Shown piece by piece: positions 23,801 through 36,500 of a DNA stretch of 64,000 bases (positions within the stretch are counted from its first letter, which is position 1; every line of letters starts with the position of its first letter). The notes below the pieces were generated by a model. It did no database searches and was not told where the DNA came from. It worked only from the letters and a program-made list of their open reading frames with translations. Position numbers and translations under genes: made by a program. The stretch comes from Ciona intestinalis (taxonomy: Eukaryota > Chordata > Ascidiacea > Phlebobranchia > Cionidae), in contig NC_020174.2 of the NCBI RefSeq assembly GCF_000224145.3, positions 460,520 through 524,519 on the forward strand. Direction: 5' to 3'.

Positions 23801-26800
23801 ATATTTATATAATAAACATAATGAACAAATGTAACAGTTTGTTTGGTGGCCTTTGCCATATATTCTGGATTTTTGTTACATTTGCAAGCCACAGACAGAC
23901 ATTCAATTTCAGGAGGAATTTTAAAGGTTGATGTGCATTCAATCATCAGAATTTATGTCTTCACATATTAACAAATAAATCCATAATATTAAACACAAAA
24001 TTACCGGGTTTGGAGCAGTTTGAGGCTGTTGAACTATCTGCTGAGTCATTGTTTGTTGAGGCTGAATAATTTGCTGAGTAATCGTTTGTTGGGAAAAGTT
24101 TCCTTGGGCCTGGGCTTGTTGCTGTTTTCAAATAATGAACGAAAGTTAGTATGATGTTAATCTCGGACTTCTTATTTTCTTTGCATTGATTTTAGAATCT
24201 GTTCATTAACTTAATGGCAATGGGCCAAAATGGCAATGGACCATTTTAGAATCTGTTCATTAACTTGATGTCAATGGATAAAATTTAAATCCAAGACCTT
24301 GTCCATTGACAAGTTATATTGCATTTTGAAGTTATTTAAAAGCTTTTAAAGAATATTTCCCACTAAATAAATATTTTATATGAAATAAATACACGTTTAA
24401 TTACCTGGGGTTGGGAAGCTAAAACACCAACTGAAGGTCCCTGGTTAACACTGTTTGTTGGGAGCATTAATGGAGTCTAAAAATAATTTTGGAATTAAAA
24501 CATATATATATATATATGAGGAGTAACTTACTATCTTTAACATTTATATTCAACTAATAATTTAAATCACATATGAAGCATGTTTCATTCATATATATTC
24601 ATATAAGCAGTCTGGGTATTTCGGTAATGGGCCAATTCTAGCCTAAATCCAAGGTCTCGGAACACAGTCCCAACATAGAAGTTATCCTTTATACAGAATA
24701 GTATCTAAACAGGAAAATTACCGGAAGTAACCCTTTTCCTGCAGTTGGAGTGGCTTGGGGGAATCCCGTGTAGATTGGGTTTGTTTGATTGACAGGAGGG
24801 GGCTGGGGGTTTATTTGAATAAGGTTGCCCGAGTACCCACTAGGGGTAAAGGTGCTTGAGGTTTGGGGTGTGGGGGTGGTGATAGGGGGTGTGGATAGGA
24901 TCGGGGTTTGGTGGAGAACTTGTGGGGGTGGGAGGGGCACCTTCGACATTCCCCTAAAAATAAAATGGATAAAAATTTATTTCGATAATATGAAACCTAA
25001 AATATGGCATCTATACAAATAAATATTGAAATCCAATATGCCATTTTTATAATATATTGGCGGAAGGGCTATTTATTTAAAAACATTCAACAATAGAGGT
25101 ATGTTCTGTTGGTAGTTTATACACAAACCACTAGTTTCTGCAAACGTTCTATACGTGTTAGAGTTGTCCCATTATCCCCCTAGTAATAAATAATAACTAT
25201 ACATACAAAGTAGTGACAGTAGGCGCAGGTAGTGGCCATATTCCTTGGCTTGCAGTCGTGGACTTGACATCCCAACGCTTGCGTGACGATCTGTCTTCTC
25301 GGTGACGAACGTCGCGCTCAAACTGTCGCCGGTGTTCCTCTCGCGATAATTTGCTCGATTTTTCTGAAGACGCGTTTAACCATGCGTACTTACCACCTGT
25401 GTGGAGGGGTGTGTTAATTGACAGTGAGCATGAGGTGTATAAATACACCATATGTGTCTAGTGTATCAGAAGACACCCATGTTATAACTTGACAGTGAGC
25501 ATGAGGTGTATAAATACACCATGTGTGTCTGGTGTATAAGAAAACACCCATGTTATGGCTTATTTTATACACCATGTTTATTACAGCATGAATAAAAACA
25601 CAAAATACCGTTTTCATTCGAACTTTGTCGGTTTGGTCTGGACTCATTGTCTCTTCTGCCCCTTAGTGGTGACCTTCTTGACCGATCCCGGTCAGGTTCA
25701 CGACTTCTATAAAAAGATTTATGTAAATGAATTATAAGAAGATATTGCTGACTGTTACATAACATTGTATTTAAGGAAATGGGCCAATCCTAGCCCAAGT
25801 CCCAGAACCCATAGCATGCCACGCTGCAGAACCTCAACCACAAAGAAAGATAACATTGTAAGACAACTATGGATAGGCCATGATCTAGCACTCATATTGT
25901 TCGGAGTATTCAAGAAAAAACGTAAACAGATATTTTACAAAATCATTGCTAAGCATTATTAAATCTCAATACTACCAGCTGTGTTTAACTAAATGATAGC
26001 ATGGGGTAAACTATAGTTAAGATAATGGCAAAATATAAATCTCCTTGCTACACCATTGGTGTGCATTGGTTTATGTTTGCTGGGAATTTAGTATTTGTTT
26101 AAAAAATCATTTAGCAAAGCTGTTGAGTGTTTATTATGGTGTAAAATAATGGAACCATGACTCGAAAGTTNNNNNNNNNNNNNNNNNNNNNNNNNNNNNN
26201 NNNNNNNNNNNNNNNNNNNNGGTTTGGTGGAGAACTCGTGGGGGTGGGAGGGGCACCTTCGACATTCCCCTAAAAATAAAATGGATTAAAATTTATTTTG
26301 ATAATATGAAACCTAAAATATGGCATCTATACAAATAAATATTGAAATCCAATATGCTATTTTTATAATATATTGGCGGAAGGGCTATTTATTTAAAAAC
26401 ATTCAACAATAGAGGTATGTTCTGTTGGTAGTTTATACACAAACCACTAGTTTCTGCAAACGTTCTATACGTGTTAGAGTTGTCCCATTATCCCCCTAGT
26501 AATAAATAATAACTATACATACAAAGTAGTGACAGTAGGCGCAGGTAGTGGCCATATTCCTTGGCTTGCAGTCGTGGACTTGACATCCCAACGCTTGCGT
26601 GACGATCTGTCTTCTCGGTGACGAACGTCGCGCTCAAACTGTCGCCGGTGTTCCTCTCGCGATAATTTGCTCGATTTTTCTGAAGACGCGTTTAACCATG
26701 CGTACTTACCAACTGTGTGGAGGGTTGTGTTAATTGACAGTGAATATGAGGTGTATGAATACACCATATGTGTCTGGTGTATCAGAAGACACCCACCGTT

Positions 26801-29800
26801 TTCATTCGAACTTTGTCGGTTTGATCTGGACTCATTGTCTCTTCTGCCCCTTAGTGGTGACCTTCTTGACCGATCCCGGTCAGGTTCACGACTTCTATAA
26901 AAAGATTTATGTAAATGAATTATAAGAAGATATTGCTGACTGTTACATAACATTGTATTTAAGGAAATGGGCCAGTCCTAGCCCAAGTCCCAGAACCCAT
27001 AGCATGCCACGCTGCAGAACCTCAACCACAAAGAAAGATAACATTGTAAGACAACTATGGATTGGCCATGATATAGCACTCATATTGTTCAGAGTAATTG
27101 CTAAGCATTATTAAATCTCCATACTACCAGCTGTGTTTAACTAAATGATAGCATGGAGTAAACTATAGTTAAGATAATGGCAAAATATAAATCTCCTTGC
27201 TACACCATTGGTGTGCATTGGTTTATGTTTGCTGGGAATTTAGTATTTGTTAAAAAAATTATTTAGCAAAGCTGTTGAGTGTTTATTATGGTGTAAAATA
27301 ATGGAACCATGACTCGAAAGTTAGAAAACATGACAAAAAATGTTGTCAATGAGAAAATAAGTTTAATGATGACATCACAATCTACCTTCTGTCTCTATCC
27401 CTGTCATAATAATCCTCATAATGATGGCCAGTGTTGCCGTCATGATTAACAACACTGGGAGAGGATGCTTGCGAACTCGATCGTTCTTCAACGCTGCGCT
27501 CACTTTCCCCACCTTGTGGTGCATCTACGCTCTGCTGTCGCTTCGGTATTCTGAATGGAATAGAAATATTATATATATTTTCGTGGTAAACTGTATATAG
27601 TAGGGATGGGGAAAGATGGGACACTTTTTAGCTCTATTTTCTCGTCCCATTTAGTAGTAAAAGAAGAATATTCAAATAATTATAAAACAGTATCGTCACG
27701 ACTCCCATTGACCGTTGTTAAACATTTAAAACACGATCAGACACATGGATATTATGTGCTAAAGATGTCCCATCTTCCCCCACTCTACTATACTAATTAG
27801 GATTAGGTGCTAAGAAATAGGCAACATACAAAAATTAGGTCCCATGAATATATTTACGAATTTCACCTAAAAAAAGAGATTTTTCTGGACCATGAATGTT
27901 ATTTCCTAACTAAAATCGTCCAACTTCATGAGCACAAGCTCAGGGCCAGGTTTATAGAGTTTATCTCAGTTACACACCAGTAATTATGGTGTCATACTTT
28001 AATTATGACATCACAAACCTGTATATTTCTTTCAAATCCTTCCAGGAATAAAGAAGGTTCTCAGCGCTGCTCACGATTTGTGAATTTAGTTCCGTCAAAC
28101 TTTCTGGAGGATTCTCAACATTAGTGTTGGTTGTCTGTGAAGAATAAATATTAAAGCAATAACAGAACACCCGTGTCTCCTGTTATTACGACTGTCGTTA
28201 CCCAGACATAATCTTTATATAAACCACAAGTATTCTTACCAATTGATTCAGTTATTTAAACATTTGCCTAATGGGCAAACTCTGGCTTAAACCCCAGACC
28301 CCCAATGTGCCATATTACACAGAAAACAAAATACATTAATATCAAACCTCTATATTTGATGTCTGCTGTTCACCAGCCACCTCCAGCTCGTCCTTATTTT
28401 CGCAATTATTCATGTCAAGTTTATCGGATGTTTGTGTTGGGGATTCCCCTGAAGTAAGAACATCGGGTTTGGACGTTTCTCGTTCAGATTCGCTTTCCGT
28501 TGGAACTACTGTGGGTAGCTCTGTATAAAATATACTTCGGTTAAACCCAGTGATGCCAAACATTAAAAATAGTGTTGCCAAATGTGTTTTAAAGTTACTG
28601 TTCCAACATTCGTTCTTTACAACCAGATCTTTCAAGAAAAACCAAGGAAAATTTGACAATATTACATAAAATCAAGATCAAGATGCAAAACGACATAAAC
28701 TGTTTCTCATCGACTTATCTTACAAAATAATGAGAGTTGAATTGCATGAACTGAAAATTCAACACTTGTGCTTTAAACCAGTAGTTTAAATATTTGATGT
28801 TGCTGCCAGCCATATTAAAGAAATAGAAAAATTGTGGCAATTCTATGATTGTAATCTTAAAGAACTGAAGATGTCCCACCACTTTGTCCTTTGGGATCAT
28901 AATTAAAAATAGCTTAGGAATGTCTCGTACAACAAAAAACGTGATGTTTGTAAAAAGTGTTGCCAATTAGGTCAATATGAAAACTTTGTGTAATCGGTTA
29001 CTTTAAAGGTGGCTTTACATAGTATCCGGAATTCGTCCGTTTTGTCTGTTTTGTCCGGATTTCGCTGCCGCATGTGGAACTCGGTAATGGGTTTGCATAC
29101 GACTTCCCAAGCGAACTCGCATGCCGGATACTGTGTACAGTCACCTTTATTCTGATATTTACCATTTGGCAAGACTTCATCCAAGTTTAGCACCTATTCA
29201 AGTTACTTAGAGCACCCAATAAAAAAAATTATGTTTATAAAAAGTGATGCCAGTTAAAAAGCTGCAGTGTTTCCAGACATACCTTCCTCAGCCCACCTTC
29301 TCACCATTGAGATAACTTTGCTGTCTTGTAGCATGTTAAGGTTACTGATGGGTAGCATGGATAATACGTTTAATATTTCCATCTTAAGCTTGAAATAAGA
29401 TGAGTTAACATCGGATGATGACGAAGTAAGATCCACCATCCAACTCCAAAGTAATGGAAGGCCGTGGAACTGAAGGAAGGATCTGGATGGGAGAAAAAAC
29501 GTATATATATATTGTTTATATTAATTTTTCCTCAAAAATATAAAAATACAGAAATTAGGGAAAAACGTTGTGAAATGAATGAAACAGTTAATATACTGGG
29601 GATATCACAGTCAAAGAATTAGGAAACCCGTGTTGTTACTCAATCTAAGACTTTGAAAAGTGAATTCTGTGGCATTGCTGACATAATATAGATTAGTGGC
29701 ATTCATCATAAACTTTTACCTAGTTTAAGTGTAGTGGATAAACACTCACACATTTTCGCATTTTATGTGAATTTCAAGTAATTAATGAACACAACAAAAT

Positions 29801-30140
29801 AACAGGTATTTTGCCCAGTACTGTGGCTGTTAAAAATAATAAGCGACAAAACAACATTATAGAAGCAAATTCTTCGCTAGTAGAAAAAGCTTGAGCACAC
29901 CCACTAACCCCTATCTTTGGAACTGATAATCAAAAGTTATTTCCTCCCCTTTAATAATATTTCTTATTACATTCTTTAACCCACCCACCTTAAACAACCC
30001 TGGTTGTCAGTTTTCCTCAACACATTGAGACAAAGCAACCGGTGGGCTGTTGTTTCGCATTTAACCATCGACCGTGACAACACAAGAACCTCTTTATTCG
30101 ATTGCAAACCAGATTTTAAACCAGATATTTCACTTTCAAG
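20852..30140 (-). CDS. setd2: SETD2 exons 19-34 (LCI, Gln-rich, WW, SRI)
   Basis: Exons: 30140-29989, 29482-29283, 28520-28348, 28134-28019, 27550-27386, then an RS exon and a following exon present twice (26894-26797 with 26712-26523; 25706-25609 with 25396-25207), 24953-24722, 24476-24405, 24121-24005, 23754-23686, 23129-22890, 22574-22330, 21928-21823, 21506-21336 and 21019-20852. Exons 19-20 match the low-charge region ([16 protein letters not shown]). Exon 22 has [13 protein letters not shown]. Exons 27-30 are Gln/Pro rich. WW spans exons 31-32 ([25 protein letters not shown]). SRI spans exons 33-34 ([38 protein letters not shown]), ending DDDEKTER. The stop follows directly after SRI, as in the family. 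Confidence 0.93.
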
Positions 30141-33100
30141 CTGTGAAGAGTATAAACATTAAGTTATTTTTTGACATATTCTGCAATGTATATATATATT
30201 TATAAAGGATAAAAATCCCTGTGTGTATTTTACTGACAAACCATTCTTCACCCGAGTACCCAATTCTTATGTGCTTTATAGGCATAAAAAGTTCGTTACT
30301 TAGTTTTACCATTAAGTAAATTAGTTCCTCACTAAGCATATATTACCGGATCATCTTTAAAAGTTCGTTTCCTTTTCTTTTTCCTTCCTGTTTCCGTGGC
30401 AACGGATGTAATAACCGCTGAGTTATCTTCAAACTTGCTGACATCATCAACACATGTGACATCATTAGCCATGACATCATCAGCTATGACATCATCATCC
30501 TCATCAGGGGCTTTCCCCAAATAACCCCGACAGTTACTCGACCCACAGTAGCAAGCTTGCGCTTCTTTGCTGTTAATATTTTCAGGATTATTATTGCAGC
30601 GTGGCGTAGTGATTGGCCCGTCTGCCACAAGGCCAGAGTTTAGAAATTCAAGGCTCTCAGCTGTTACCAATGTGGGCATGAATCCTACGGGGTGCCTAAT
30701 AGGTTGTCCAAATTGTCAGCTGTACAAAAAAACAATTACCCACAAAGTTATATACGTGGTAACTTGTATGGGGGAATACAGTAGACAAAATAATACACCC
30801 ATGCAATAACGACTGCAATTGCTCTGTCGTGTGGGGATAAAAAACAGAAATGTTTTCACAGTATTTAAGAAATATGCTACACTAGCAGAAACCGTTTTAT
30901 GAACCCCCACTAACCCGTATCGTTGAAACTGATAATCGAAAGTTATTTCCTCCCCTTTATTAATATCCCTCATAGTAAAGAATCCAACCCTCAATCTTCC
31001 GTTCACCGTCCACTTCTGCGTCTCACAATTTGGGTCGCAACTATGGTTGATGAAACGTGACGTGTTGCCCTTGGTTGTGGCGTCTATGATCTAATAATGA
31101 GGATTGTTACAGACCTTTATACAAGACATTAATACGCATACAAAGTAAGCAGCTCGTAATAGCTTATGCGTAAAAAATATGTGTATGTTAAAATCTATTT
31201 GAATTTATATAGTTTTTTTGCATTAGCTTTTTCTAGATTTGATCTATTTTACAACTTATATTTTTATAATTTTTCCAATGCAAAAATTCTGGATTTATGT
31301 TTTATTCTTATAGAGTGAAGTTCTGCAGAGTAGCACATCATAAACAGGGTACAACAACCCATTAGTAAAACATAACCTATAAGCATATTTTTAAAAAAAT
31401 TAAGAAAATTTCCGAAAAATGACAGCATACAGATTAAGATAAGTTTATTCTACTGTTTATACCACAAGAATATTCCAAAATAAACATTTCTACAAACCTC
31501 ATCCTGAGACAAAGCCATGAAGTAAAAATGCTGTTGATTTCCCCTCGAATACAACAACGAGCGTCGTCCAAACTCCTGGAGGTCCAACACCTCCCCACAA
31601 TATTCCATCACCAACATTCCAGGTGATAAATTCTCCGTAGCGCGGATTCCCCAGCCCTTCCATTTAGTCTGGAAGACTTCGGTCGGTACGTATTGCTTCC
31701 TCTGGAACCTGGTGTTGAATATATAAATTTAGCAATATTTTGATAAACTCAAAGACAAGTGCATGATCTTAGACATAAGACTTGCTAAGAAAGGTTTGAT
31801 ACCTATGTTCTTATTTGTACATTACATATGTTTATTTTATAAAAAGATTTTTTTATAACTCAACAGTAAGCATAAAGTGTATGAATACACCATGTGTGTC
31901 TGGTGTATAAGACGACACCCATGTTATAACTTGACAGTGAGCATGAGGTGTATGAATACACTATGTGTGTCTGGTGTATAAGAAGACACCCATGTTATAT
32001 CTCGACAGTGAGCATGAGGTGTATGAATACACCATGTGCGTCTGGTGTATAAGAAGACACCCATGGGCCATGTTATAACTCGACAGTGAGCATGAGGTGT
32101 ATGAATACACCATGTGTGTCTTGTGTATAAAAAGACACTTATATTATAACTTAACAACACACATGAAGTGTACGAAATGACCCCATTCAAAACACATCCA
32201 CCCACCACACCAACGCAGCACTCTCACCTTTTATTCTGACATTGCTCACCAAGTGGGCAACGTGCCGAACACTCGATCATTAGAAGTCGATTTAAGCAAT
32301 CGCTTCCACACGGTGTCCCATCTTCATTGTTGTCACATTCACAAACCATTCGGCGAATTTCTTTCCGAACTCGCGACTTTTTCCTGTAAAAAAATAGAAA
32401 GTTACTTAAAGAAATATATAGTTTTGAATAAGTACATGAATGTTTTAGTTAGAGGTTGTGTGTATGAGCATGTACACCCAAGTTTCTGTGACAATTCTTA
32501 CTTTATTTAGCTAAAACCTCACCATCTAATCTTTATATCCCATTTACTGCTACAGGAAAAGACTTATCCTGTGACCGTGTCTGTATATAAATATTTTTCA
32601 GCTATTTTTTATACGAAGCTACTATACTGAATTTTGTTTCTATTTTTTAAACTTTTTATCAAATCACAAGTCGTATTTTTAAATTTTATTTGAAACAAAA
32701 CAATTGCATAGTAGGAACTATAAGACATTGTTATAAATATCATCACATTGTATATAATTTAACACCTAATATGAAACACCTTTTATTTATTGCACAAATA
32801 AACCACAGTGATTAAAAAATGACCTCAGAAATTCACCATGGCGTTTGGCAAATGCTACAAATTTTCCACAAGAGATCTATTGCACATGCGTTGTGCCGCA
32901 CAATGTCACATTAATATATCATAAATTCCAGAGTAGACTTAGAATTTGTAACAGATTTTTACGTTTTCTGCCACTAGCTATTCGTGGATAAAATTGTTTT
33001 TCGTGGTAATTTCAAGTCATTTACTAAATTGCCAAAGTGAATTTCAATGGTCAAACAATAAAAGGCACCGATATGCTCAACAGTAGGAACAAGTATATAA

Positions 33101-33326
33101 ACAGTGGGAACTTAGAAATTATATCAAAATACACAACATGTTACCAATAAACACAGAAACATACATACAGCAAAAACTTCATTGCAAAATTCTGGCAAAA
33201 CAAAATAAAACAGAGTCTCACAATCTCTTGGCTCAAGAATATAATTTACAACAAGCAATAAACTAAGCTGAAGCTGCCTATAGTGGTGTACATGCTGATA
33301 TATATATATATATATATATATATAAG

Positions 33327-33368
<42 letters not shown>

Positions 33369-33524
33369 ATATATATAAGATATAATAGGGTGGGGTAAGA
33401 TGGATACCATTAGCATATAATATCCCGTATTTCCTAATCGTGGATTGGGTTATAAAATTCTGTAAATATTCTTTGTTTACTACCAAATGAAACGATAAAT
33501 GAAAACATATACCATCTTACCCCA

Positions 33525-33596
<72 letters not shown>

Positions 33597-36500
33597 GTAA
33601 CTTACATAATAAGTCTATGATAATCCAATACAAGTAATACAAATGCTAATGTTTACATTAACATTATATTGGCATACCACACGCTTAAGCATCGCTAAAG
33701 TGCTGCAGGGGAAATTTGAGGTCTGGTTTTGTCAATTTAATTGATTGAAGGAATATATATAATAGGGTGGGGGAAGACGGGACACTTTTTCATTCTATTT
33801 TCTCGTGCGTTTTGGTAGTAAACAAAGAACATTCAAGGAATTATAACATCGTTTTCTCACAACTTTCATAGACTGTTGTTAGTTGTTTAAAATACGATCA
33901 GGATATTAGAAAATTATGTGAAAAAGTTGTCCCACCTTTCCCCACCCTTTTCTATATGTACGGCTATAACAAAACTTATAAGTTAGAAACACACAGTGTG
34001 TGGAGTCGCCTTACTTTTCACAAAGATAAATATTATCGCTGATAGCTTCAAATGAAGGACTTGCAGTGTTGCTCAATGCACTAAAAGTAACACAGTGTTA
34101 ACAAATATAAAACTAATTAGGCAACACAAATAATGGCAAAGTTAAAAAAGGGAAAATTCTGGCCAAAATTATAAGAATCATAATATTTCATAATTGGTTT
34201 TAGTTTAGCATTGATAAATAAAGGTTCGGCTGACATGGTAGGTCGAAAGATAGAAACGCGAAAGATAGAAAAGAAAAAATTGTTCTGTCCAGGATAAAAA
34301 TATCAAATGCAAAAACATGTTGATTTTACTCACTGTTTTATACCAGGATGATAAAACTTACTTTTCACCAACTGTCTTTACTTTATCTTCTTCTTCTTCT
34401 TGTTGTTGTTGTTGTTGTTGTTGTTGTTTGTCAAATAATAAATCCATGTTTTCAGTTTTGTTTTGAACCTGAGGTATAAGAACAAGGTATTAAAATTGGG
34501 GAAATGAAAAGATATATTCCGCTGCTAGGAAATAATTTTGTATAACTAAATTGGAAAAGCTAACTGGAAAATTCACATTAAAACGTTGCGTTGAAAAATG
34601 TCATTCAGAAAAATAACAATTACCAAAAACATAATAATTAAAACAAAAATTGAAATAATCAGAATAAAAAACTAGGAAAAGTTTTACAAATATAAATGAA
34701 CAAAGCAAACTTCAGGAGTTGGTGAATCCACTCCTTGTGGACGGGACGACCATCGTGATTTACGCTTCTGCATCTTCGTCATAATGCGTGCCGATCGTCG
34801 CCGACCTGTATGGTTTATATTGTTACAACTCCTTTAAAACATTTAATGTTACAATTCTATTAACACATACATACATAGGCGACAAACTTTATAAAACACA
34901 GGGGAGGCAGGGGTAGCTGGACACACTATCCTGTGAAACAAATCTAACTTATTGGTTGTAATTTGTAATGTTTACTGATTGATGAAGTGTAGAAAATTCT
35001 GGGGAAAGCTCGCCCACCCTACCACCCCAGGTTTGGTGACTAAGGATACTTTGGGTAACATGGCAACAATATTCAAAATATTTCAATATTTTACAGAAAA
35101 TCTGTTATAAATAAAATAATGTTGCCATAAATTTCCAGTACAACAAATCGAAGGCAATAAACATGACTACAATTCCCATAAATATGACATTTAAAAGCAA
35201 TATAAGCATTGTGAAACATGTTTAAAATGTACAATTCAAAATGGCTTTACCTGCATTAAGACTAAAAGTATAACAAGTTAACATAATGGGACAAATAATC
35301 AAAAAAAATTAGTCAACTTTAACCTGAATTAAAAGAACAGTAAACTCTTTCTTTTTGAACTTAAATAAAAACTTATATAATCAAAATTTGAACAGAATAA
35401 AATTCGTAAAACACAATAAGAACAAAACACATGCACAGCATCCAATATCTAGTTAGTGTTATCAGTTAATATCTATTTTAATGTAGAAGATAAATCACCT
35501 TCAGCAGTTTCATCCACAGCAGAGTTTGAAGCATCAGACACTGAATCTATGGTGGGTTCTGTTTAATATGATGTGTTATACAGTGTATCTAATGCATTTA
35601 TATAAACTGTTGTATTCTATATAGATGAGGTCTTACATGGGATATCATAGGACCTTAAAATTGGGCCAGAGTTGCCAATTATTCCGACATCCAAGGGTGC
35701 TACACTGCTACAATACTTCAACCTATCAGTGACCACTGGTTTGAAGCAAAGGAACCAATAGTAGGTAAGATAGGTTATAAAAAGTGCTGTTGTTTAGCAT
35801 ATAACATTCAGAAAACAGCCCATATGGCAATTTAATAATTAAAGTAACCAACATTTTTGATAGTAAGTTAGGGCAGTGCTTTAGACCAATACCTTGTTTT
35901 TGTGACAGAGAACACACTTTCAGAAGCTTTAAACAATATAGAAGTTATTACAATCTACCTGTATTATTGGCTTGTTTATCATTGACAGCATCTTGATTAT
36001 CTTGTGTTAAAGTAACATCCAATTCCATTTTACTCCCAGTTACTTCAAGTTCAGTATTCTAGATTGGAAGAAATGTTAAAGCATTTTGTGTAAATACAGT
36101 TTACTATACTGAAACCTTGTTAAAGACCTCCATAATAAATGTGGACTATGTGTGTTTTGTCTTTTTTATGGTTTTTTAAACTTATATTTTTAGAATTATT
36201 AGCAAAAAGTCAATGGTGCAGATTATTTAGATAACGTTAAAGGAATGTGCTTTGAGAAGTTTAAAATCTGGTATGATATTTGTTAATGACATTTTATAGA
36301 AAGAACTTTACCTGGTTTGTGTCGTTTACTCTACCATGATCATCCACAGGTATTCTTATTGATATTGGGTCGCACATTTCGTCCGTACCAGAGCTTGCGT
36401 CATCAAACGCTGTCATTTGCGGGGCAATACACGGGCTCTCAGACCCAGGGGAGAATAAAGGAGATTCTGGGGAGCTTATGGCGTATTTTGGGGGCTCGTG

